From contig NZ_JAAAPJ010000001.1 of the NCBI RefSeq assembly GCF_009909145.1, forward strand, positions 310,001 through 374,000: DNA of 64,000 nucleotides, written 5' to 3'. A program made the translations under genes and the position numbers. Every line of letters starts with the position of its first letter. Position 1 is the stretch's first letter. Shown here one piece after another: positions 55,921 to 64,000 of this stretch. The notes beneath the pieces were generated by a model, which was not told the origin of the DNA, made no database searches, and was given only the letters and a program-made list of their open reading frames with translations. The DNA comes from Corallococcus silvisoli. Lineage in GTDB: Bacteria > Myxococcota > Myxococcia > Myxococcales > Myxococcaceae.

Positions 55921-56115
55921 AGGGAGTGTCCGAAGCTGTCATCCCCTCCCACGGGGAGGCAAGGCGAGGTGTGATGTTTGCTCCATTGGCTAACGCCCCG
56001 CCCCTCTCACGTCGAGCGGACCGGGTCGCCCGCCTCCCTCCAGGCAGGCGAAGCGGCGAGGGCACCGTCGCGTAACTGGTGGAAACTTCCCGTGGCCAGT
56101 AACCTGGGCACGCAC

Positions 56116-58755
56116 ATGCCGTCTCCCCCGGACGAGGCGGATCCGCTCGCGGACCTCAAGGAATTGCTGGATGACGGCGACGCCCCGGTGGCGGCGCCCG
56201 CCCCGGCAGCCCTCCGGCCGCTCGCGGTTCCCAAGCCTCCCCCCACCGCGCCTCCACCCCTGCCGCCCCGGCGGCCGGCCGCCGCCTTGCCCGCCGACCC
56301 CGCGGCCCGGCCCGCCAGTGTCCCGGCCGCCCGTGTCCCCACGACCCCCGCGCCCATCGGCGGTGGCGGGTTGCCCACGACCGCGCCTCCGTCCCCGGCG
56401 GCGGCGGCGCGCAGTCCGGGCAAGGGGGACCCCTTCGCGGAGCCCGCGGAGCCCCGGCTGCCCATGGGCGGCTCGCCCGAGGACAAGCTGGAGTTCTTCC
56501 GGGGAATCCTGAAGCAGAAGACGGAGACGCTGGCCCGCGCCCGCGCGCTCTACGCCGAGCGCGAGAGCGAGCTCACCCAGCTGAAGGCCGCGCTGGAGAA
56601 GGCGCGCAAGGAAGGGGGCGCGGGCGCTCCGGCGCGGACGGCGCAGGACGAACAGCGTCTGCAGCAGGCCCAGGCGAGGGTGGCCGCGCTGGAGGCGGAG
56701 CTGGCCGCGTCGGAGGCGGATCGCCGGGACCTCACGCGCGCGCTGGCGGAGGTGGAGTCGGAGCTTCCCCGGCTGGCGGAGGAGCTGCAGGTCGAGCGCG
56801 AGTCGCGCGGGGCGATGGCGGAGGAGCTGGTCGGCGCCAAGGAGGCGCTGGGGCTCGCGCAGGACCGGGTGGCGGAGCTGGCGTCCGGCAAGTCCGAGGC
56901 GCAGGGCGCGCTGGAGGCCGTCCAGGAGCAGTACCAGTCGGTCCTCGCGGACGTGGAGCGGCTGACCTCCGAGGTGCAGTCGCTCACCGCCGAGCGCGAT
57001 GCCCAGGCCCTGCGCATGGGGCAGCTGGAGACGGCGCTGGCGGAGGCGCGGGGCGCGATGGGCGCGCTGGAGAGCGAGAGCGACTGGTCGCGCAGCTCGC
57101 TGGAGGAGGCGCACGCCCACGCGAAGCTGCTCGAAGGAGAGCGGGACGCCGCGCGCCGGCAGCTCGCGGTGGTGGAGGACGGGCTCAAGTCGCTGCAGAC
57201 GCAGGTGACGGAGCTGGAGCGGTCGCTCGCGCTGAAGGACGCGGACGCGGTGGGGCTGCGCGCCGCGCTCACCGCGCGCACGGTGGAGGCGGCGGAGCTG
57301 CCCTCGCTGAGGAGCGCGCTGGAGGGCCGTGTCGCGGAGGCCGCGCAGGCCCAGGCGCGAGTCCGCGCGCTGGAAGCGGAGCTGGCGCAGGCGCGCGAGG
57401 GTGGGCGCGCGGAGGCGGAGGCGGCCGAAGTCCGGGCGCGCATGGCCGAGTCGGAGCTGGCCTCGCTGCGCGAGGTGCTGGAGGCCGCCGAGGTCGAGCA
57501 GGTGGCGCTGCGCGACCGGATGGAGTCGGACGCGGCGGCGCTCGGCGAGGCGGTGCACGAAGCCGAAGCGAAGGTGCACGAGGCCGAGGCGCGCGCGGCG
57601 GAGCTGTCGGCGCAGGTGGCGGAGCTCACGTCGCGGGTCGCGGCCGCGCAGGCCGAGCACGAGGCGCACCAGCAGCAGCTCGCCGCGGTGGAGCGAAAGC
57701 TGGCCACCACGCAGGCGGAGCGCGTCGGCTTCTCCGCGCGCGCCACCATGCTGGAGACGGCGGTGGGCCAGCGCGACGCGGAGGTGCAGCGCCAGGTGGC
57801 CCTGGTCGCGAAGGCGCAGGAGGAGCTGTCGCTGGAGCGTGCCCGGCGCGAAGCAGTGGAAGCGGAGGCCGCGGACGCGCGGGTCAACGCCGCGGAGGCC
57901 GAGGCCCGCGTGGAGGCGTTGAGCGCGGGGCAGGACGGACAGCGCGAGGAGCTGGCGTCGCTCGGCGAGCAGTTGGAGGCGGCGAGGGCGGAGGCGGACA
58001 AGGTGGACCGCCTCCACCAGCGCGTGAAGATGGTGGAAGGCGCGCTGGAGGCCTCCGAGTCCAAGCGCCGGATCGCCGAAACGCAGGCGGCCCGCGTGAA
58101 GGACCTGGACGCGGTGAAGGTCACGTTGGAGGCGAAGCTCGCGCAGTCCAGCACGGCGCTCCAGGCGGAGCAGCTCGCGAAGGCGGCGCTGGAAGCGAAG
58201 CTCAGTCAATCAGGGACCGCACTCCAGGCGGAGCAGCTCGCGAAGGCGGCGCTGGAGGCGAAGCTCAATCAATCAGGGACCGCGCTCCAGGCGGAGCAGC
58301 TCGCGAAGGCGGCGCTGGAGGCGAAGCTCGCGCAGTCCAGCACGGCGCTCCAGGCGGAGCAGCTCGCGAAGGCGGCGCTGGAGGCCCGCCTCGACCAGTC
58401 GGGCGCCACGCTGCAAGCGGAGCAGGGCGCGAAGGCGGCGCTGGAGGCGAGGCTCACGCAATCCGGTGGCGCGCAGCAGGCGGAGCGCGCCGCCCTGGAG
58501 GCCCGGCTCGCCGAGGTCAGCGCCGCGCTGCGGGAGGAGCAGGCGGCCCGGCAGGGGCTCGAGGTCCGGCTCGCGGAGCTTCCCACTACGGCGACCGCCG
58601 TCCCCGCCGACTGGGCCCAGGAGCGGGACCAGCTCAAGTCCGACGTGGCCTCCATGAAGCGCAAGCTGATGGCGGCCGAGGCAGCGCTTGAATCGGCCGC
58701 CAGCACCAAGGCGAAGGTGGCGCGCCTGGAAGCGCAATTGAAGGCCCTGAAGTAG
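56116..58755 (+). CDS. Long coiled-coil protein
   Basis: 879 residues. Residues 1-110 are Pro/Ala-rich and disordered. From about residue 120 (GGSPEDKLEFFRGILKQKTETLARARALYAERESELTQL) almost the whole protein is Ala/Glu/Arg-rich coiled coil. Near residues 673-780 five perfect 21-residue repeats occur (see 58132-58446). No receiver, membrane or enzymatic domain is visible. Myxobacteria use such proteins as cytoskeletal or motility scaffolds, but no specific role can be claimed. The ATG at 56116 is a compromise: no clear ribosome-binding site precedes it, and GTG at 56092 or earlier starts are possible. It is first of a four-gene plus-strand run. Confidence 0.7.
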   Translation: MPSPPDEADPLADLKELLDDGDAPVAAPAPAALRPLAVPKPPPTAPPPLPPRRPAAALPADPAARPASVPAARVPTTPAPIGGGGLPTTAPPSPAAAARSPGKGDPFAEPAEPRLPMGGSPEDKLEFFRGILKQKTETLARARALYAERESELTQLKAALEKARKEGGAGAPARTAQDEQRLQQAQARVAALEAELAASEADRRDLTRALAEVESELPRLAEELQVERESRGAMAEELVGAKEALGLAQDRVAELASGKSEAQGALEAVQEQYQSVLADVERLTSEVQSLTAERDAQALRMGQLETALAEARGAMGALESESDWSRSSLEEAHAHAKLLEGERDAARRQLAVVEDGLKSLQTQVTELERSLALKDADAVGLRAALTARTVEAAELPSLRSALEGRVAEAAQAQARVRALEAELAQAREGGRAEAEAAEVRARMAESELASLREVLEAAEVEQVALRDRMESDAAALGEAVHEAEAKVHEAEARAAELSAQVAELTSRVAAAQAEHEAHQQQLAAVERKLATTQAERVGFSARATMLETAVGQRDAEVQRQVALVAKAQEELSLERARREAVEAEAADARVNAAEAEARVEALSAGQDGQREELASLGEQLEAARAEADKVDRLHQRVKMVEGALEASESKRRIAETQAARVKDLDAVKVTLEAKLAQSSTALQAEQLAKAALEAKLSQSGTALQAEQLAKAALEAKLNQSGTALQAEQLAKAALEAKLAQSSTALQAEQLAKAALEARLDQSGATLQAEQGAKAALEARLTQSGGAQQAERAALEARLAEVSAALREEQAARQGLEVRLAELPTTATAVPADWAQERDQLKSDVASMKRKLMAAEAALESAASTKAKVARLEAQLKALK
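58132..58446 (+). repeat. Five 63-bp tandem units encoding 21-residue heptad triplets
   Basis: Units start at 58132, 58195, 58258, 58321 and 58384; a diverged partial sixth follows. Each encodes AKLxQSxTALQAEQLAKAALE or a close variant. Twenty-one residues are exactly three coiled-coil heptads, so copy changes keep the coil register. Units 1 and 4, and units 2 and 3, are nearly identical, which suggests recent duplication. Confidence 0.9.
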
Positions 58756-58768
58756 AGGTTGGACCTCC

Positions 58769-59974
58769 ATGTCCTTCGCCGCGCCCACGGACCCATTGAC
58801 GGGCATGCAGGCCGCCCGCTTCGGGCTCTACCTGCATTTCCCCTACTGCCTGGCCAAGTGCCCCTACTGCGACTTCGCGGTGGCGGTCGCGCGCCAGGTG
58901 CCGGAGGAGCGGTACGCGAACGCGGTGCTGGCGGAGCTGGACGCGCGCCTGTCGGCCGACCCCGCGCTCCGCACGAAGCCGCTGGAGTCCCTCTTCCTGG
59001 GCGGGGGCACGCCATCCCTGTGGCACCCCCGTTACGTGGCGCGCGTGCTGGAGGGCATCGCCGCCCGCATGTCGCTCGCCCCGGGGCTGGAGGTGTCGCT
59101 GGAGGGCAACCCGGAGCGCTCGGACGCGGAGCGCTTCGCCGGCTATCGCGCCGCGGGCATCAACCGCCTGTCGCTGGGCGTGCAGTCCTTCCAGCCAGAG
59201 ACCCTGAAGGCCCTGGGCCGCGCGCACGACGCGGCCATGGTGGAGGCCGCCGTGGCGGCGGCGCGCAAGGCGGCCTTCCCCGTGGTGGCGATGGACTTCA
59301 TCTACGGCGTGCACGGCCAGACGCTGGCGCAGGTGGAGGCGGACGCGCGCCGGGCCGTGTCGCTGTCGCCAGAGCACCTGTCCACCTACGCGCTGACGGT
59401 GGAGCGCGAGGTGCTGGCGGAGTCCACGCCGCTGTCCAAGCAGCTCGAGCGTGGGGAGCTCACGCTGCCCGAGGACGACGACGTGGTGGCCATGGCCCGC
59501 ACGGTGCGCGACGTGTACGGGGCCCACGGCCTGGCCCGCTATGAAGTGTCCAACCACGCGCGCCCCGGCCTCGGCTCGCGGCACAACGCGCTGTACTGGA
59601 CGGGCGGCGAGTACCTGGCGCTGGGCGTGGGCGCCACCGGCATGCTGCTGGCCCCGGAGGCCCACCGCTACGTCAACCTGCGCAGCCCGGAGGCGTACCT
59701 GCGCGCGGTGGAGGAGGGGCGGGTGCCCGAGGCGAGCCGCGAGGCCCTGGGGCCCGACGAGCTCTTCGCCGAGCGGCTGAGCATGGGCCTGCGCCTGGTG
59801 TCGGGGGTGGACTGGGAGGCCGTGTGTGAGCGATATGGCCAGCCCGTGGAGCCCCGGCGCGCGGAAGTCGAGCGCCTCGTGGCCCACGGCTTCGCCACCC
59901 GGCATGGGCGCAGGCTGGCCCTGACGGAGCGGGGGGTGGACGTGCACAGCGCCATCTGCGCGCGGCTGCTGTAG
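58769..59974 (+). CDS. hemW: Radical SAM heme chaperone HemW
   Basis: 401 residues. Radical SAM cluster motif CLAKCPYC at residues 27-34 (CxxxCxxC), then FLGGGTPSLWHP, EVSLEGNPE, INRLSLGVQSFQPETLKALGRAH, DFIYGVHGQT and the HemW-specific YEVSNHARPGLGSRHNALYWTGGEYLALG. The Cys immediately after the cluster motif that distinguishes HemN is absent, supporting HemW, which delivers heme to respiratory enzymes, rather than coproporphyrinogen dehydrogenase. It starts 13 nt after the coiled-coil gene. Confidence 0.92.
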   Translation: MSFAAPTDPLTGMQAARFGLYLHFPYCLAKCPYCDFAVAVARQVPEERYANAVLAELDARLSADPALRTKPLESLFLGGGTPSLWHPRYVARVLEGIAARMSLAPGLEVSLEGNPERSDAERFAGYRAAGINRLSLGVQSFQPETLKALGRAHDAAMVEAAVAAARKAAFPVVAMDFIYGVHGQTLAQVEADARRAVSLSPEHLSTYALTVEREVLAESTPLSKQLERGELTLPEDDDVVAMARTVRDVYGAHGLARYEVSNHARPGLGSRHNALYWTGGEYLALGVGATGMLLAPEAHRYVNLRSPEAYLRAVEEGRVPEASREALGPDELFAERLSMGLRLVSGVDWEAVCERYGQPVEPRRAEVERLVAHGFATRHGRRLALTERGVDVHSAICARLL

Positions 59975-60022
59975 GCGGCCCGGGGGCTTCACCCGGGGTG
60001 GTTCCAGGAAGGACGTTCGACC

Positions 60023-60847
60023 GTGCTGACCAAGTGGTTGCTGTGGATGGGCCTCACGATGCTGACGGGCAGCCCGTTGCTGTCCCTGGCGCTGGTGGCC
60101 GTGCTGCTCTTCGCGGCGGACCGCTTCACCCTCCAGGTGCTGCCCAGCCCCGTGCGGGCCCTCAAGCGGTGGCAGCGCGCTGGAGCGCTGGCCAGCACCA
60201 TCCTCACCAACACCCACGACCGCCGCGCCCGCGCGGAGCTGGCCGACATCCGCCTGGGCCAGAAGCGCTACGCGGAAGCGGTGGACCTGCTGCGCCCCAA
60301 CCTGGACGCGGGCGACGACGACGTGGACACCCTGTACCTCCTGGGCGTGGCCTACCTGGGCGCTGGCGACCCGCCTCGGGGCGAGCTGCTGCTCGACGAG
60401 GCCGCGCGCCTGGACGCGGACTACCGCCAGGGCGCCATCGACCTGGAGCGCGGCCGCTTCCGCCTCCAGTACGAAGACCTCAAGGGCGCGCGCGAGGCCC
60501 TGGAGCGCTTCCTCCAGGTGCGCCAGGGCTCCGTGGAGGGGCGCGTGCTCCTCGCCCGCGTGCTGGCGAAGCAGGGCCAGGAGGCGGAGGCGAAGGCCAT
60601 GCGGGATGCGGCCTGGCGCGAGTACGCCGTGGCCCCTCGCTTCCAGCGCCGCCGCGACCGCTGGTGGGCCTACCGGGCGCGCCCGTCCCGCCCGCTGACG
60701 TACGCCGCCGTGGCCCTGGTGCTGATGGGCGTGGGGGCGTACCTGACCCGCTTCCTGCCCACGCACGACGCGGCCCCGGGCCGTTACGGCTCCTACTATG
60801 ATGAGCCCTACGCCGCCGACGACATGGGCGGGGACGACGCGGAGTAG
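60023..60847 (+). CDS. Membrane-anchored TPR protein
   Basis: 274 residues, GTG start after AGGAAGGacgttcgacc. An N-terminal hydrophobic segment pair (residues 3-34, WLLWMGLTMLTGSPLLSLALVAVLLFAADRF), then TPR-like repeats (RRARAELADIRLGQKRYAEAVDLLRPNL, YLLGVAYLGAGDPPRGELLLDEAARLDADYRQG, ALERFLQVRQGSVEGRVLLARVLAKQGQEAEA). A second hydrophobic segment lies near residue 232 and is followed by an acidic Tyr-rich tail (YDEPYAADDMGGDDAE). It sits between hemW and a DUF4388/J-like gene with small gaps. Confidence 0.78.
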   Translation: MLTKWLLWMGLTMLTGSPLLSLALVAVLLFAADRFTLQVLPSPVRALKRWQRAGALASTILTNTHDRRARAELADIRLGQKRYAEAVDLLRPNLDAGDDDVDTLYLLGVAYLGAGDPPRGELLLDEAARLDADYRQGAIDLERGRFRLQYEDLKGAREALERFLQVRQGSVEGRVLLARVLAKQGQEAEAKAMRDAAWREYAVAPRFQRRRDRWWAYRARPSRPLTYAAVALVLMGVGAYLTRFLPTHDAAPGRYGSYYDEPYAADDMGGDDAE

Positions 60848-60904
60848 TCCGCGCGAAGCCCGCCCTGCCGCCTCCCAGGCGAGAAGGGTCGCCAGGCTTC
60901 ACGC

Positions 60905-62455
60905 ATGTTCCCCCCGCCCTCCCAGGTGCTGCGCCAGCGCGAGGGCCTGCTGGCGGACACGCCCTTCCCGCTGCTGCTGCACGCGCTGATGGTGGAGGAG
61001 CGCACCTGTACGCTGGAGCTCAAGGTGCGCCAGCGCGAGAAGCGCATCACCTTCGAGGACGGCTCGCCGGTGGCGTGCAACTCCAACCTCCTGCACGAGA
61101 CGTTGGGCAAGTACCTGGTGGAGAAGGGCCGCCTGTCGGAGGCGGACTACCAGAAGTCCCTGGCGGAGAGCGTGTCCACGGGCCTCCAGCTGGGCGCGCT
61201 GCTCGTGCAGAAGGGGCTCATCAGCCCGTTCGACCTCTACAAGCAGCTCCAGGCGAACCTGGCGCACAAGCTCCTGGACTGCTTCCGCTGGACGGACGCG
61301 AAGTACCGCCTCATCGCGGACGTGGAGAACCCGGACGCCACCGTGCGCGCCAACACCGCGCAGCTCATCCTGACGGGCATCTCCACCCAGCTGCCCTTCG
61401 ACACCGTCGCCACGCACTTCACCTTCACCGACGACCGCCGCTTCGGGCAGATGCCCGGCGTGGACTCCGCGCCCAAGCTGTCCTCCAAGGACGCGCGCCT
61501 CTTCCAGGCCCTGCGCCAGCGCCCCACCTTCAACGAGCTCCTGGAGCGCACCGGCTTCGACATGGACAGCGTGCTGCGCCGGCTCTACGCGCTGTGCCTG
61601 TTGGGCGTGGCGGGCTTCGTGGAGGACGCGGACCTGAAGGCCCAGGAGCTGGCCCAGAAGGCCCCTCCCGTGTCCGTGGTCGCCCCGGAGCCCGTGCCCA
61701 CCCCGGCGCCGGTCGCGTCCACCGGGCCCTCCGGCACGCCCTTCTCGGATGACGACGAGGCCGCGCGCAACGCGCTGCTGGGCGCGTTCCTCAACCACCG
61801 GAGCCTGGACCCGTTCGCGCTCCTGGACGTGCCGGAGGACGCGCAGCCGGTGGCGCTGCGCAAGGCCTTCCTCGCCGCCGCGGACCGCTTCGCCCCGCTG
61901 CGTTTCCAGACGGCGGAGCTGAAGGAGAAGGCGGAAGGCATGCTCGCCGCCTACGCGCGGGCCTACGGCGCGCTGTCGGAGCCGGAGCAGAACACGCTGT
62001 GGAAGAAGCGCCGGCAGGCCCAGCGGGAGAAGGCGCGCAACAACACTGGCCGGCCCTCCACCGCGGAGCAGTTCCGCATCCGCACGGACCTGCTGGACGC
62101 CACCACCCAGTTCGACGAGGGCAAGCGCCGGCTGGAGGCCCGCAACTTCGCGGGCGCCTTCGAGTACTTCGAATACGCCTGCGACATCGACCCAAGGCCG
62201 CTGCACCAGGTGCACCGCGCCTGGGCGCGCTACCTGATGAAGCCGGAGGCGCACGGCCGGCTGGTGCTCCAGGAACTCCAGGAGCTGACGCGGCAGGAGC
62301 CCGGCCTGGAGGAAGGCTGGGCCTTCCTGGGCGACGTGGCCCGGGGCGAGGGTCAGTGGGCGCTCGCGGAGGATGCGCTCCGCAAGGCCTTCAAGCTCAA
62401 CCCCCAGCAGCGCCGCTACGTCGCGCTCATCCAGGAGATCGCCCGGCGGCGGTGA
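60905..62455 (+). CDS. DUF4388 / degenerate J-domain / TPR protein
   Basis: 516 residues. DUF4388 occupies about residues 10-150 (PFPLLLHALMVEERTCTLELKVRQREKRITFEDGSPVACNSNLLHETLGKYLVEKG). A winged-helix-like segment follows (LFQALRQRPTFNELLERTGFDMDSVLRRLYAL). A J-like domain lies at about 300-370 (DPFALLDVPEDAQPVALRKAFLAAADRF), where the HPD that stimulates Hsp70 is replaced by FAP. TPR-like repeats end the protein (GAFEYFEYACDIDP, EGWAFLGDVARGEGQWALAEDALRKAFKLNP). Same architecture as the 23199-25925 protein but without GYF domain and long linkers. It is last of the four-gene run. Confidence 0.82.
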   Translation: MFPPPSQVLRQREGLLADTPFPLLLHALMVEERTCTLELKVRQREKRITFEDGSPVACNSNLLHETLGKYLVEKGRLSEADYQKSLAESVSTGLQLGALLVQKGLISPFDLYKQLQANLAHKLLDCFRWTDAKYRLIADVENPDATVRANTAQLILTGISTQLPFDTVATHFTFTDDRRFGQMPGVDSAPKLSSKDARLFQALRQRPTFNELLERTGFDMDSVLRRLYALCLLGVAGFVEDADLKAQELAQKAPPVSVVAPEPVPTPAPVASTGPSGTPFSDDDEAARNALLGAFLNHRSLDPFALLDVPEDAQPVALRKAFLAAADRFAPLRFQTAELKEKAEGMLAAYARAYGALSEPEQNTLWKKRRQAQREKARNNTGRPSTAEQFRIRTDLLDATTQFDEGKRRLEARNFAGAFEYFEYACDIDPRPLHQVHRAWARYLMKPEAHGRLVLQELQELTRQEPGLEEGWAFLGDVARGEGQWALAEDALRKAFKLNPQQRRYVALIQEIARRR

Positions 62456-62482
62456 CGGCCCGCCGCCGGAGGGCCCCCGACA

Positions 62483-63145
62483 CTACAGGGCGTTGATGCG
62501 GGCGCGGATGCTCGCCGACAGGCCCAGGTTGTCCGACAGGTCCGTCATCGCCTGCTGGACGACGGGGAAGTTCGTGCTCGTCACCGTCTTGTTCTCCAGC
62601 AGGCGGAACAGCTCCTGGAAGTCGGCGTACTGGGTGACAGGGCCCATGTCGTAGTTCTCCTCCGGGGAGGACGGCTGGCGCTCGCTGTTGACGCAGTAGA
62701 GGAACAGGGGCTGGAAGTACCGCTCACCCGCCGGCACCTCGATGGTCACCCGCTGCGCCAGCATGCCGTTCTGCACGCCGCGGTTGCGGGACACGAAGAC
62801 GAGGCCCGGCGGCAGCTGCACGGTGATGGGCCGGTTCGTCGTGTTGCGGAAGATGAGGCACAGGCGCACGAGCTCGCCCTGACCCTTCGCCTCGTCCTCA
62901 TACTTGTCATCACAGTCCGTGGGGTCGGGGTCGTTGTAGCCCTTGATGGGCTGCTCCAGCTCCAGGCCCGTCGGAAGCGTGAAGGCCGTCCCTTGTGGCG
63001 CGGTCTCGTCGCGGCCCATGCCCGGACGGTCCTCGCCCACGGGGGTCTCGTCACCGTCCCCGTTTTTCTCACTGTCGCTGCCGCACGCCGCCAGAGCCAC
63101 CGCCGTCGCGACCAACGCCGCGCGCCATGCCAATCGCCAGTTCAT
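62483..63145 (-). CDS. Hypothetical lipoprotein
   Basis: 220 residues, start ATG with AGGAG 4 nt upstream. Lipobox VALAAC with Cys21. An acidic low-complexity stretch follows (SDSEKNGDGDETPVGEDRPGMG), then a beta-rich domain (ELVRLCLIFRNTTNRPITVQLPPGLVFVSRNRGVQNGML, VPAGERYFQPLFLYCVNSERQPSSPEENYDMGPVT) and a helical C-terminus. Two Cys in the domain may pair. No family recognised. Convergent with the DUF4388 gene (27 nt apart) and divergent from the TadE/G-like gene. Confidence 0.7.
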   Translation of the reverse strand: MNWRLAWRAALVATAVALAACGSDSEKNGDGDETPVGEDRPGMGRDETAPQGTAFTLPTGLELEQPIKGYNDPDPTDCDDKYEDEAKGQGELVRLCLIFRNTTNRPITVQLPPGLVFVSRNRGVQNGMLAQRVTIEVPAGERYFQPLFLYCVNSERQPSSPEENYDMGPVTQYADFQELFRLLENKTVTSTNFPVVQQAMTDLSDNLGLSASIRARINAL

Positions 63146-63390
63146 TGCCACTCCTCTGCTCGCTTTGCCCGGCCCCAGTCCTTCAACGCCGACCCTGTTC
63201 GAGACCATGCGAGGAGCGTCGCGTCAAGCGCCGTATCCCAGCCCCTCCCGCTACCCGACAGCACGCCAGGTCCCTCCATACCCCCTCTCGTCCAGTTGAC
63301 GGATGGTGTCGTGTGGCGGGGTTGGGGGATAAGGTGGGAGAAAGCTGGGGTCGGGAAGACGCTTACCTCATGTGACTCCCGGGGACGGTC

Positions 63391-64000
63391 ATGCGGTCCA
63401 GATCCGAATCAGGGCAGGTGGCGGTGGAGACAGCCATCGTGCTTCCCCTGTTTGTCTTCTTGCTACTGGGCATCCTCCAGCTGGGCCTGATGCACCAGGC
63501 CCGCCTGTTGACGAAGTACGCGGCCTACAAGGCCGTGCGGGCCGGCTCCCTGCACAACGGCAACGTGGAGATGATGGAGCGCGCGGCGCTCGCCGTCCTG
63601 CTGCCCATGATCAGCCAGGCCGGCGGCGGTGGCGCGGAGAAGATCACCCCCGTCAACGGCGCCTCGGAGTTCAACCAGAAGTGGAACGCCGTCTCCAGGA
63701 ACAAGATGCCGGAGGTCAACCTCAAGTACGCGGAGGTGCAGATCTGCGGCCCCTCCAAGAACCTGATCACCTCCGACACCCACGACAACAAGGAGGCGGA
63801 CTTCGATGATCCGAGGATCGCCTCTGGTGACGACCCCTCGGGGAACGGTGACTGGGGACGGAGCCTTCGCACCAAGCTGAGCATCCAGGTGACGTTCAAC
63901 TACCGGCTGCCCATCCCCTTCGCGGATGTCGTCATCTACAACATCGCGCGGGGCCAGCAGACGCTCCCCTGGGTGCTGCGGCTGGGTAAACAGGAAAACC
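63391..64000 (+). CDS. TadE/TadG-like pseudopilin-type protein, 3' end cut off by window edge
   Basis: 203 codons are open to the window edge. The N-terminus has the TadE/TadG pattern: ESGQVAVETAIVLPLFVFLLLGILQLGL, with the Gly-Gln-(V)-Ala-x-Glu processing-like site before a single hydrophobic helix. The helix is followed by HQARLLTKYAAYKAVRAGSLHNG and a soluble, Asn/Asp/Lys-rich domain. Such proteins are minor pilins or accessory parts of Tad/Flp secretion systems. Further tad genes would be expected just beyond the right edge. Confidence 0.8.
   Translation, partial: MRSRSESGQVAVETAIVLPLFVFLLLGILQLGLMHQARLLTKYAAYKAVRAGSLHNGNVEMMERAALAVLLPMISQAGGGGAEKITPVNGASEFNQKWNAVSRNKMPEVNLKYAEVQICGPSKNLITSDTHDNKEADFDDPRIASGDDPSGNGDWGRSLRTKLSIQVTFNYRLPIPFADVVIYNIARGQQTLPWVLRLGKQEN

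Noticed and set aside
58132..58446. Tandem repeat considered as a non-coding satellite
   Set aside because: The period (63 bp) is a multiple of three and matches three heptads inside a coiled-coil reading frame.
63296..63333. TTGACG and GATAAG as a promoter for the TadE/G-like gene
   Set aside because: The spacing between the two boxes is 26 nt, too long for a standard sigma-70 promoter.

Overview
The window is about 64 kb of very GC-rich DNA with a strong G/C preference at third codon positions, GTG starts, many lipoproteins with Asp-Ala-Gly linkers, DUF4388/J-domain proteins, long Pro/Ala-rich linkers, a GspE-N/HEAT protein next to a sigma-54 two-component pair, and a WS/DGAT acyltransferase. 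Together these point to a myxobacterium of the Myxococcaceae (Myxococcus/Corallococcus-like). That is an inference from content, not a species call. I found no tRNA, rRNA, CRISPR array, transposase, prophage or attachment site.

Layout. 1-3.9 kb: purF (cut by the left edge, minus strand), a ceramidase-family protein and a YpfJ-type zinc metallopeptidase. 3.9-7.5 kb: a small secreted protein built of 10-residue repeats, then a co-directional pair of exported proteins, a beta-helix lipoprotein and a diheme cytochrome lipoprotein. 7.5-12.7 kb: a DAACS symporter, then an accessory-looking island with a secreted orphan protein, a 63-residue peptide, a minimal leaderless subtilase and a secreted subtilase. 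12.7-18 kb: the large catalase katE, two tandem Uma2 genes sharing a nearly identical 5' end, a small membrane protein and an ABM/alpha-beta hydrolase fusion. 18-26 kb: a YfhO-type membrane protein, a ChaN-like lipoprotein, a two-gene membrane operon, yhbY and a GYF/DUF4388/J/TPR protein. 26-27.7 kb: a Cys-rich repeat protein and a TauE/SafE transporter. 27.7-32.7 kb: an acyl-CoA carboxylase operon (carboxyltransferase, unknown protein, biotin carboxylase, biotin carrier, DUF1877). 32.8-41.2 kb: a site-2 protease with CBS domains, several orphans, a PRMT-like methyltransferase, a WS/DGAT acyltransferase and an FAD oxidase. 41.3-50.1 kb: a minus-strand run of RDD protein, GspE-N/HEAT protein, histidine kinase and NtrC-type regulator, preceded by a GlsB/YeaQ protein. 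50.2-56 kb: rsmE, an R. etli-type asparaginase, prmA and an M16 protease. 56-62.5 kb: a plus-strand operon of coiled-coil protein, hemW, TPR protein and DUF4388/J-like protein. 62.5-64 kb: a lipoprotein and a TadE/G-like gene cut by the right edge.

How genes work together. The carboxylase operon should produce malonyl- or methylmalonyl-CoA, and an unknown gene sits inside it. The kinase and sigma-54 activator overlap by 4 nt and follow the HEAT protein by 16 nt, so that block is probably one signalling operon. The most interesting unexplained units are the peptide plus mini-subtilase pair, the GTYQLQQPLN repeat protein, the Cys-rich four-repeat protein and the beta-helix/diheme pair. Convergent neighbours are packed very tightly: several stop codons lie 3-7 nt apart and two pairs overlap.
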